Positions 1-8,395 of a DNA stretch of 14,005 nucleotides are shown in pieces. Below the pieces are notes generated by a model that saw only the letters and a list, made by a program, of their open reading frames with translations, was not told the origin of the DNA and did no database searches. The position numbers and the translations under genes were made by a program. Each line of letters starts with the position of its first letter. Within the stretch, counting starts at the first letter, position 1. The stretch is from Terana coerulea (Eukaryota > Basidiomycota > Agaricomycetes > Polyporales > Phanerochaetaceae): positions 1 through 14,005 of the forward strand of contig JAKOGH010000475.1 in assembly GCA_024811115.1 (NCBI GenBank). Direction: 5' to 3'.

Positions 1-668
1 TTAGGTACTTCTGGATAGTTGCAGGACGCGGGCGGTCCAAAACGTCGTTGTACCCTGGGAGTGTACCCGCTGGAGGAGGAGGCGGGAAAGGGTTTGGGTT
101 CGGATTGCGGTCGAAGCGGACGGTGATGATGAGGTCATTGTCATTCCAGTCAGCCGGACGGCCACTGGGGGCATCCCCAACATACAGCGTGAGTTCAACG
201 ACTTCTTCTTCGGGGTCTAACCTTCCAGGGCGAGTAGTCTGAATGTCGATGGTTGGTCACTGCTCTCGATAACTATAATAGACTGGAAGCGTACCTGAGT
301 GACGGTAAGTCGTGACGACAAGTGACTTTGGGCAATCAGACCCGCGGCAGTGAGGCTCTTGTCATCCGAGTAGTAAATCGCCAGCTTGATGTCTAGCGGC
401 GCAGACCGAGGTTGAATGGTGAATGTCGCCTCCCGGAACGTAACTCCCTCATCGGTACGTTCAAGGTTCCGTATCGACTCACGAAGTAACCTGCTCGCCC
501 ACGGATGGAGGGTGCGATAGTCACGAGCTGGCTGTAGGACTTGCGGGAGATCTGTACATGATGAGCGCTGCAATTGAGTGGAAGCAAAAAATAGAACTTG
601 TGAATGTCACGTACCGCAGAGATTGTGGTGAGCCAGCTAGGGGGACTGTAAGGGCAGCTTTCGCTGCT
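1..668 (-). CDS. Unrecognised protein, 3' part cut by window edge (partial, spliced)
   Basis: I do not recognise this gene. Three exons join in frame on the minus strand: 615-668, 295-567 and 1-238, with introns 568-614 (47 nt, gtacgt...cag) and 239-294 (56 nt, gtacgc...cag); both junctions are phase 0. The middle exon encodes a stretch containing REATFTIQPRSAPLDIKLAI; the last exon encodes DPEEEVVELTLYVGD, then DWNDNDLIITVRFD and a Pro-rich segment (NPFPPPPPAG). Alternating hydrophobic residues suggest a beta-rich domain. The frame is still open at base 1, so the C-terminus lies outside the window. The 5' end is unresolved: the exon at 615-668 is preceded by a possible acceptor (cctag), but I found no convincing start. 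The two downstream exons are much better supported than the first. Confidence 0.5.
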
Positions 669-1493
669 CTAGGAGTAGCGGAGATATTCGGGGGACCAGT
701 CATCGCGTGATAGTAATGGATAAAGGTGCAGCAATGTTGCAGACAAATTCTATGATTGTAACTTCAAGTGTCTTGCCCACCGTCTTGATGTAAGAGGTGG
801 CGAAGGTCGACTATTGTCTCTAGTTCACGAGCAGAGAGTTGTGAAAGACAGAGTCGAGCGGCACATTTGAGAAGACAGCAGGCAACCACGTTGCCTGTCA
901 CTGGCGCAGCGTAGGCTGGTTTGGCGTGCATGTGAGTCTTGGAAAGGGTCTGCGCGCGAATCGATGAGCGTTAAGGTCACAGCACCTGGGAAAGAGATCA
1001 GCGAACTTTGCTTGGAATTTATGCCAGCACAATACCAGTACTTACAAGTATGTGCATATCGGCGGCCTCTCAAGCTGTAAAAATAAGGACTGTCCCCTTG
1101 GAATAGAAAAGTTTGAATAGAGTAGCAAGCTTTCGCTATTCCAAGTGGCAGGTGTGCTTCGATTGTACTGGAATGAAGCGTGACTCATACAGGTCCAGTT
1201 CCGTGAGTCGAAGTGCAATGTAACTGGTTCAAAGCGTATCATACACAGTTTTTGCCGATGATAGAGCATAGCCAGGAGTTTGAGTATGGAGGTAGGCGAT
1301 GGTGAGAGTGACAGTTGTGCCAAAGTTGTGTTGTATTGCACCGGCGGCCCGGGCCGAAGGTAGCACCGTCACTGGGTCACCATGTCACAGCCACGCCATT
1401 TCCGTGACCATCACGCGCGTGCTCTGAGCGGGACGCGGCTCCTTTTTCGTGTGTCTACCACCGTCCTCTTGCTCTCCAGTTCACTACGTCTAC
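669..1493. other. Region between divergent genes, no resolved gene
   Basis: This stretch separates the left-edge minus-strand gene from the plus-strand F-box-like gene. A 55-codon minus-strand ORF at 764-931 (starts MHAKPAYAAP, contains LSARELETIVDLRHLL) reads like protein and may be a 5' exon of the left-edge gene, but I could not find a splice that keeps the frame. A second open stretch at about 702-797 (contains KTLEVTIIEF) is an alternative. A donor-like gtaagt near 1049 and an acceptor-like ctttcccag near 990 on the minus strand suggest a 5' UTR intron. The part from about 1100 to 1493 presumably holds the F-box gene's promoter; I see no clear TATA box there. Confidence 0.3.
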
Positions 1494-2576
1494 ATGTCTC
1501 TGTCGAAACTGCCTGAGGAGCTGCTACGCGAAATACTGAGCTATTGCCTTCTCGTCTCGCCGGAAGACTTCTGCGGGTTCCCGTCACGCTTTGCCTTGCC
1601 ATTATGCTCTCCGCGACGACGCCGGGACAGCGACGCCGTCAACGCACGAAAGGCACATAACATCTTACTGGTCTCGAAATGCTGGCTACGCATTGGTACA
1701 CCTCTTCTCTACTCATCGCTCGCGATCGAGAACACCGAGCAGACGCGGGCAATTACGGCGCTCTTCAAGACAAACCCGCGGCTGGGCGCCGGGGTCCGGC
1801 AGGTCAAGCTACTGGGAGGATATGGGCGTGACCTACACACCGTGCTGAAGGGGGCGACGCGGCTGGAGACGGTGTTTTTGTATACGGGCGTGAAGAGCGC
1901 GGACAGCATCGCTGGGCTGAAGAAGGTCTTGCCACTCCTGAACCCGGCCAGTTTGTTCATCGAAAGCCGACCTGCGCCGCGCAACAAAAAGACCGAGGAG
2001 CTGCGGAAGGCGCTGGCGGACAGCATGGTGAAGTGGACGAATTTGGTGAGCACGCCGTAGACCCCATCTGAAGCCTCCCCGTGATTCCGTCGCTGTGAAG
2101 AAACATGTCCACTTCAACCCATATTACACCTTCCGTGCGCCGATGATCACGGCGCTCAAGACCGCCTGCAGCATTGAGGAGCTCTGGATAGACGAACTGT
2201 CGCTGATGGCACTCATGGATGAACATAACGATAGCGTCCCGGACATCATCTCTCAGAATGCCGCCATTCGAAAAATCCATGTACTTGGGAGACCTGAGGC
2301 GCAGAGTGGAGTCCCCAACTGTATGGAAGAGTTAGCCTATCCTGAACATGTTAGAAAGATGGTTAGTTATGAGAACTATTCCCAGCTAGAGTGCGTATCC
2401 GACAACACCGCCCAAAGTCGTGCTGACCATTGTCTTGCAGTGAAGCCCTTTCATTCCCGGCATACGACGGATCTGACTATTCGTCGGATTCAGACTTTGA
2501 CGATGATGATGATTTCTTCATGGCCTTTCCTCCCCAGCTTGTCTTTATGGCTGATATCATGGCCGGTTATCCTTGA
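1494..2576 (+). CDS. F-box-like domain protein with acidic C-terminal tail
   Basis: Spliced model of 325 aa: exons 1494-2045, 2101-2390 and 2441-2576, introns 2046-2100 (55 nt, gtgagc donor) and 2391-2440 (50 nt, gtgcgt donor, ctgac branch site, ttgcag acceptor). Phases 0 and 2 fit and the total is divisible by three. The ATG was chosen because it leads straight into an F-box-like helix, LSKLPEELLREILSYC (residues 3-18), as is usual in short basidiomycete F-box-like proteins, which are thought to act as substrate adaptors of SCF ubiquitin ligases. The middle carries leucine-rich, LRR-like segments (VRQVKLLGGYG, TRLETVFLYTG). The last exon encodes an acidic tail (SDYSSDSDFDDDDDFF) ending MADIMAGYP. 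It is paralogous to the gene at 9112-10130, including the position of the first intron. The substrate is unknown. The first-intron acceptor (gtgaag) is weak, but the paralog supports the joint. Confidence 0.75.
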
Positions 2577-3111
2577 GCAATGCACCCGCAAGGCCTTCTT
2601 GTTGTATCACAGACTATTAGCAAGGCAAGTAGTGCAATGTTCTGGGTCTCAATGGCTACTCATATCTTTCTAAACATCGTTAGGATTGTGAAAAGAAAAT
2701 GCTCTACAGTTGCATGCGCGGGACGCAAATTCAGACCGAAGTATCATTGCATACATTATTAAATCACTTATCCATGTTTTAGACCGCTTCACACTGGGCC
2801 ATTGATAATGTTGCTGTCACTGTTATCCTGTCCCCGGTCTTGAGAAGAGATGATGTGGCATGTCAACGATGCCTGAATTTCATTTTTCACCCCAACGCCC
2901 AGTGTGTGGCGTGTGGCGTATCCAAACCGATGTCAAGGTTCACGCGTTCATTGTGGGGAGTCTTTGCCACAGATAGCTCTACATAATTCGTCTGGTTCGA
3001 CATAGCCAATGGCTGGGGCATCGGGTCGGAGTCATCACTCATGGAGGCACTCGCTCTCGCTAAGTGTCTAGTTGCCCATACTCGGTGCTGCGAGTAAGTT
3101 TAATCGCATTT
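2577..3111. other. Intergenic, nothing recognised
   Basis: Downstream of the F-box-like stop and upstream of the lipocalin-like promoter. The open frame at 2580-2762 is short, crosses the end of the F-box gene and has no splice or motif support. Confidence 0.5.
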
Positions 3112-3156
3112 CACGTGAGTGATTCTCATATTTAGACGAAGTTGGCTCCTATATAA
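3112..3156 (+). promoter_or_regulatory. Putative promoter of the lipocalin-like gene (E-box and TATA box)
   Basis: A TATA-like element, ctatataa, lies at 3149-3156, about 170 nt before the ATG at 3324, and a palindromic CACGTG lies at 3112-3117. A start site about 30 nt after the TATA box would give a 5' UTR near 140 nt. The motifs are visible in the sequence; their function is inferred. Confidence 0.4.
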
Positions 3157-3323
3157 TCTCCCCAAGACGTTCTAGTCGACAAGCAAGACAGGTCCATGAC
3201 ATAAAGCGCACGGCCATATCCCCACAAGGTTCTGGCATTAATACCCTCATCGACCATCGTACGATCCAACAACAATCATCTGCACTCTTCGCCCTTCCAG
3301 ACAATCCTTCTCCAGCACTCGCA

Positions 3324-4079
3324 ATGGCTGTACCCACCACGATGACTACGCTTGACCTGAGCGGCAAGTATGTCCAGGTGCGCACCCACCCTAGTCGTCT
3401 CCACCATCTCATTACAGTCAGTAACACATACTCCTCACATAGAACAAGTCCCTCTCCTCCGACGCCGACCAGCTATCCATTCTCTCCGCGCAGCAAGTGC
3501 CGGAGCCGCTCGTCAACATTGTCATGACGGCGACGCTCTCGCTCACCGTCCGCCACAACCCCGCCGCGGACGCCGAGACGATCGAGGTCGAGCACAGCCT
3601 CGTCGGCGGTGCCGGCGAAGGCAAGGTCTCCGAGGAGGTGCGCGTGCTCGACGGCGAGCCGCGTGCAGCCGAGAGCAGGCTCTTTGGTCCGACTACTGTC
3701 ACTGCGCAGCGCGTGTCCGTCGCGCAGCTGCAGGGTGCTGGCATGCAGGCTGGCTGGGACGCCGCTACGGAGAAGGACGGTGTCGTGCTCATTAATGTGG
3801 AGAGCAAGAGCGGCGCTGGATGGACCTCCGTTGTGGTACGTTCATTGAATACCGTCTTAAATGGCTTGAGAATGGAGGCTAACCGTGCGGCCGTAGGCTT
3901 GGGGCATTCAGGACATCGATGGAGAGAGGAAGCACGTCAGACGCGCTGACTTCACCGCCGCAGATGGCCAGAAGTTCTATGCAACTCTCGTATTCGACTA
4001 CGGTACGTCAAAATATACCTATACTAGCCAGATGGCACTCTGAACCCGTTCATGTTTTTCAGAGGGCCCAGCGAACTGA
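3324..4079 (+). CDS. Small lipocalin-like domain protein
   Basis: Four exons, 3324-3377, 3443-3835, 3912-4002 and 4063-4079, give 184 aa. Introns are 3378-3442, 3836-3911 (gtacgt donor, gctaac branch site) and 4003-4062 (gtacgt...tttttcag); phases 0, 0 and 1 all fit. The protein opens with LDLSGKYVQNKSLSSDADQ, continues with LSLTVRHNP, a long polar beta-rich stretch and WTSVV, and ends with DIDGERKHVRR and FYATLVFDYEGPAN. This order (SGKxxxNKSLS near the start, repeated beta strands, a WTxxxV segment, then an xVRR/LVYDY-like end) matches from memory a fungal family of about 180-200 aa annotated as lipocalin-like. No signal peptide is seen, so a cytosolic protein binding a small hydrophobic ligand is likely; the ligand is unknown. 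The strong gene structure makes it look functional. Confidence 0.75.
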
Positions 4080-5268
4080 AGTCGTCCGACCTGCGAGTTG
4101 ACAACGCTGCGTTATCTTGAAGTCCTAGCTGCTGAGCGTGATGCATTTAGTATTGTACGACTTATGGCATAATGCAGCTATACAGACTGGCCGTTTATCT
4201 CTCAAAAAATATGAGGTTATCCGTGTGCACTCTCCTGCATGCCCACGCCCGTACGTACCTTCGTTTTGCGGAATCTTCCGCTACGCCTAGCATGTTTCCA
4301 GGCTCGGATAGAACCGACGCCACAACGCCATTGATGCCCTTCAGTCGATGGCAAGTTTGCAGGGCGACGTCTCTGGCTTCCTCTCCTGGCGTTTACAACC
4401 GCTACCTCTTGTGTGGTCTGCGGGGCCCCGTCCTAGCGCTCTCGGGAGTTGACGTCGGCGCTTGCAATCGTGCCTCTTTCCTGTCCCGGACGCTCTCGCG
4501 TGGGCCACCGAGCAATGTCCAATATCTCCCTCATCGCGCTTGCCAACTTGGCTTTCAACTGTATCGACGACCAATTTGACGTGCATACCTGGCTCCGGGA
4601 CATGTTCTTGAAGAGTTCCGAGATAGGGGCGACCAGCTTCATTGCTCAACCCCAAGACGTTGCTGCCTCGGATGCGTCGAAGCTACCTGAACACGGAGCT
4701 GTAATGATGTCGCGTTACTGGCTCGAAAACAGGTTCGCCGACTTGGATGTCGAGGGCAATATTACGATCCTTGCATGCAAACATCCCAGCAGCGCTATGT
4801 TCTCAGTCAACCTCGAGGGGACAACCTGAAGGCAAGTGATGTTGTGAGCATCAGTGTGCTTTTATGGACTGCATTAGCGGAGCCGGGACAAAGAGTTGAA
4901 GTAACATTGAGCAAGGTGTGCTGCGCATGTTGGTCTCCATATGACGCTGTTACAACATCCATGGCAGAAGGGCCCATGAGCTCGATAGCTTCCTTGACTT
5001 ATTCCAAGCTCTTGATGAACTAGTCTGCATGATCGACGCAAAATTGGATTGACTCTTCATTCTTTTGAACTAATGCCATGCACCGCTCATGAGTTGAATA
5101 GCATTGCGCTCTCTTCACATCATACATAACGACGATCGTAGTCCCTGAGGTCACTCAAAGGCTCTCCATTGGCATTTTCATCCATTATTTCCAGTACAAC
5201 GCCCAAGCAGTACATATGCATACATACAGCAAGCAAACGGCCCCATTCGTCAAACCCGAGCACCACCA
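4080..5268. other. Long gap with little recognisable coding sequence
   Basis: The stretch between the lipocalin-like stop and the DyP stop codon holds only the uncertain ORF at 4515-4829. Another open frame on the plus strand around 4318-4451 (contains DALQSMASLQGDVSGFL) ends in TGA shortly before it. I see no domain motif, RNA gene or terminal repeat. Confidence 0.45.
4515..4829 (+). pseudogene. Possible remnant of an F-box/LRR-like gene (uncertain ORF)
   Basis: A 104-codon plus-strand ORF starts MSNISLIALANLAFNCIDD and contains FDVHTWLRDMF and ITILACKHPSSAMF. Spaced leucines and the tryptophan-leucine segment resemble the LRR-like halves of fungal F-box proteins, but there is no F-box motif, and the next reading frame upstream (about 4318-4451) is closed by TGA. 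I could not find introns that join it to a start. It may be a decayed gene piece or a chance ORF; the assignment is inference. Confidence 0.25.
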
Positions 5269-8200
5269 TCACTGAGTCGCCACATACTTCGTCAACGTTG
5301 AGATTGACGGCGAGAAGAAATACTCTCCACCGCGTGGGTCGACAAACTTCTCCAAGAATGTCGTGTGCTCTGTCGACTTCTCGGGGTTCACGCCCGTCAT
5401 GAAGCGGTTCTCCGTCGGCTCCTTGCCCGTCTGGCCGAACAGGGGATCGTGGCCTGGCACGATGGGCTTGTTCGGCGGAAAGTTGGTATCGTTGTACCAG
5501 CCTGGGGAACATGCATGTATTAGATGAGGCACATCCGAGGACAAGAAGGCATAGGGAGGTTCGTACCGCATTGAATGTGTCGGAAGCCGCGTTCGATGCT
5601 GCTTTGGTATGCACACAGGTGCAGCCCGCGGTCCTCGGCCGTCCCGTTTGCGCGTTCGTCTTCCGAGACTTCGGGACCGTAAGGCATGTTGTGTCGCCGT
5701 ATGCTGAAGGTGTGCATCAACAGACTGAGTGACAAGAGAAAGAGTTCGTGAGACGCACAGATGCTTGTGCCGCTCAGACTCGGGCACGTCGTTGCGCGGA
5801 TTCGACTTGCGCATGTGCGCCGCGAACGGACACTTCCTCTGGTCCTTGTCGTTCTGATCAAACTCAAAGTTGTTCACCCGCTTGTCGTCCTTCGCGATCT
5901 CCGGTGCGTCGTGGTCCGGGGACACGGACACCGCCGTGCCTTGAGATATGCCCAAGACAATCAGTATGCAAGGGCGTCAGCCGTGCAATGCAAACGTACC
6001 GTTCTTCCACCGACCCATCAACCTCGCACCCAGCTTCTTCGCCGCGTCGTCGGAGGCAAGGCTGGAGAACACCTTGACGCCCTCCCTCGCGAGGTAAGCA
6101 TCGAGCTCGGGAACGAGGTTGTTGAGCTTCCGCGTGGCAATCAAGCTGCCGTCCTTCGCCCACTCCGGCCGCTGCGCCGCTTGCTCGTCGCCCTGGCGCC
6201 CCATCACAATAACACCAATCGGAATAATCGGCGTGCCCGTGTATCGGATCTCCTCGCCCGGATCCTTGGTCGCGTATGTGATGCCCTTCACCTGCGGGTT
6301 CGTGAACCCGCCGCCGCGCCAGCCAAAGTGGTCGTTGATGCCCTGCTCGCCTGGTCGTGGGTAGCAGTATAGTGATACGACCTTCTTGATGCTCGACCGC
6401 TTCGGTCCATAGCTGAATGCCGCCTCGAGCTCCTTAATGAACTTGAGCGCGTTATCGTTATTGTAGGCTGTAATGAGGAAGATGCCGTCGATGTTCGCCT
6501 TGTACTCCGCGTCCCAGTCCGGCGACCAGCTCCCGCCGCGCGCGATGCCCGCGTCGCCGAGCGACTGCGCATCAGCCATCTGGCCACGGACAAACGCGGC
6601 GTCGCCGAGCTGTGTCGGGTCGAGGCCGAATCGCTGAATCCCGATGCTGGTGAAGGCGACGTTGAACCCGATAAACGGGTGGTTCGGGTTGTCGCGCGCG
6701 CCCGGTGGCGGGTCGTACACGAGCTTGTGGGAGGTGACGATGTGCGGCAGGGCAAAATCTCTGAAGGTCTTGCGGAAGCGGTTGACGTCGGTAATTTGGA
6801 AGTAGTAGAAGTGCTCCAGTGCTTTGGGCAGGCCCGGACTGCATGAATTGGGATATAAGTAAGCATGTACTAAATATCCAAAATGCGCGCACTCACAGAA
6901 TGTCACCTTGCAGATTCTTTAGGCCGAGCGGATCAGGGTTCTCAACCCTATTAAATTCTATAATCGACACTCTTTCCACGCCGTTAGTTGTAATTCTTTG
7001 CCTCAACCGAAAGCTGACTTACTGATCAGGGTTGGTATGTCCTGCCTCGTCGAAAACATTGATCTGTTGAACTCATAGGCAAATTAATTCGAAGTGTGTT
7101 TTGTGTGATGAATACTCACCTCGAACACAATCACATCTGCATTTTCAGATGTCTAGAAAATGGATTAACAATGACCAGGTCAATATGGCTTGTGACTACA
7201 CACCTTCGTGACAGAAATGCTCTTCGAGTAAGCCTTCGCTTCAACAAGCTTCGACCGAGCCTTCGACTGATCGCGGGATGCATAGAACGTGAATATTAGC
7301 TTAGTGTCCGCTTGATGAGATTGCATGATAGAAACTGTGGTGCCGTCCTGGGAATTGTGCATGGCCCCTGGATTTCCCCATCGGTTCACGAGCATGTTTC
7401 TAACACGACGTTGATCTCGAGTGTAGTCGAGGCTGACGCCTTGATTGTACGATTGCTTCGAAATCTGTGGAGCCACTTCGTTAGTTTGTATCCTAGATAA
7501 GTTGTATCCCAGATAAGGATCCTGAGGACGGACGTACACTTTTGATAGTGGCTTTCCAACCAGCCGGAACGGCGAAAATTTCGCTTGGACCATTTTGCAA
7601 ACCGACTACAAGACCAAGAGATAAGCTCAATGTTTCATGTGATCATTGGCAATGGCTCGGTCACTAACGAGAACCATCTGGCCGCTTCTCGCCTGGCGTA
7701 GGCTTATATTCCGTCCCGTGCGAACGGACTACAAGTCGAGGAGATGAGCCCAATATTTTGTGTGGTCAGCAATGTTTCGGATCACTTACGAGAATCACCC
7801 GGATGCCTCTCGTAAGGCGTAGGATTATGCTCCGTTTCCGGCTTCTTGTCGTCCTCTCTTTTGTTGAGCGGCTCAGCGATGCCTTTGCCTGGTACGTCTC
7901 CGGGAGGCGGTGGTGAGCCGGTGCTTAAGCGATTCGTCTTCGCCGGTCCCCAATACGGAGGGCCAAAGAACGGCGGATGACTGGGAGGCTTGGGCGGTCC
8001 TGAGGGTTTGTGCCCTTCCTGTGACGGGCCCCAGTTCGGAGGACCGAAGAACGGCGGGTGGGTAGGAGACTTTGGCGGCCCGGATGGTTTGTGGCTTTCC
8101 TGCTGCGGACCCCAGTTCGGAGGACCGAAGAACGGCGGGTGGGTGGGAGACTTGGGCGGGCCTGAGGGTTTGTGGCCTTCCTGTGACGGGCCCCAATACG

Positions 8201-8395
8201 GAGGACCCCACTGTGGTAGCCGCCGCCCTTTCGATGCAGGCGGCGGGGGACCAGGAGGGGCACTGGAAGGAGACTGTGCTTTCATGACGAGCGGTGGTGG
8301 GCCTGGCGGCGAACCCCAGCCCGGAGGAGCAGACGGTCTGCAGAGCAGTCAGGGCGACACATGACGCGGACACGACAGAGGGCGTACGGTGGCAT
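5269..8395 (-). CDS. DyP-type peroxidase fused to a Pro-rich repeat and beta-rich N-terminal region
   Basis: Twelve exons on the minus strand: 8388-8395, 7790-8337, 7669-7728, 7538-7605, 7204-7464, 7120-7152, 7023-7063, 6897-6947, 6000-6838, 5759-5939, 5567-5703, 5269-5501. They total 2460 nt (819 aa) with matching phases. Residues 1-185 are Pro/Gly/Trp/His-rich with three 27-aa repeats (GPPxWGP...HPPFF). About 206-339 form an unrecognised, probably beta-rich domain (FAVPAGWKATIK, LIFTFYAS, DVIVFEINVFDEAG). Residues 340-819 are a full-length fungal DyP haem peroxidase: LKNLQGDILPGLPKALEHFY, WAKDGSLIATR, CPFAAHMRKSNPR with the proximal haem His (about 678), IRR (699-700) before MPYGPEV, and the C-terminal GGEYFFSPS. 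DyPs oxidise bulky dyes and phenolics with peroxide. The distal GxxDG motif reads GWRGG here, so the catalytic Asp is missing (about residue 532). No signal peptide is seen. The DyP assignment is near certain; the fusion is a best-fit model, since DyP alone could start at 7057-7059 using a different acceptor. Confidence 0.8.
6948..7059 (-). promoter_or_regulatory. Alternative 3' splice sites and internal ATG that decide fusion versus separate products
   Basis: The donor gtaagt starts at 7022, with a good branch site (actaac) inside the intron. Acceptor tatag (intron ends 6958) or aatag (intron ends 6948) can be used. With aatag, CA joins G and the frame runs from the upstream domain (NPDQ) into VENPDPLGLKN of DyP. 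With tatag, or without splicing, the upstream frame stops within two codons. With tatag the ATG at 7057-7059 gives MFSTRQDIPTLIK and joins DyP in frame, a plausible short DyP N-terminus. Coordinates are read directly; usage is not known. Confidence 0.5.
7606..7849 (-). repeat. Tandem duplication of an exon plus its intron (about 121 bp units)
   Basis: The 3' 60 nt of exon 2 (7790-7849) with its intron (7729-7789) closely resembles exon 3 (7669-7728) with its intron (7606-7668). Both coding parts contain CCTACGCC, end in TTCTC before the donor and are phase 1 at the 3' end; both introns end in cttgtag followed by a TCsGTT sequence. By hand, about 35 of the last 50 coding bases agree. At protein level TEHNPTPYERHPGDSL pairs with TEYKPTPGEKRPDGSL. 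The donor-to-donor distance is 121 bp. Confidence 0.85.
7945..8207 (-). repeat. 81-bp coding minisatellite (three units plus a partial fourth)
   Basis: Three exact-length 81-bp units lie at 7965-8045, 8046-8126 and 8127-8207, followed by a partial unit at 7945-7964. Each encodes 27 residues of the form GPPxWGPxQExHKPSGPPK, then xPxHPPFF. The differences between units are few (Tyr/Asn before Trp, Ser/Gln, Gly/Ser, Ser/Pro, Thr/Ser). As 81 is divisible by three, copy-number change would keep the frame. Each unit has PxxP and Ser-Pro motifs and aromatic residues in a low-complexity setting. Confidence 0.95.

Noticed and set aside
5761..6372. Long plus-strand ORF (203 codons)
   Set aside because: It is antisense to DyP exons and introns, is Arg/Leu-rich as expected from the complement of GC-rich coding sequence, and has no motif.
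7180..7593. Unspliced minus-strand ORF beginning MVQAKFSPFR as a separate gene
   Set aside because: The better reading shifts frame before the intron 7465-7537 (donor gtacgt), linking FAVPAGWKATIKS to ISKQSYNQG and to the Pro-rich exons with correct phases.
7945..8207. CRISPR-like array
   Set aside because: Repeats are directly adjacent without spacers, lie in a coding frame, and the genome is eukaryotic.
7990..8364. Gly-rich plus-strand ORF with repeats
   Set aside because: Its repeats are only the complement of the coding minisatellite; the minus strand has the splice sites and connected exons.
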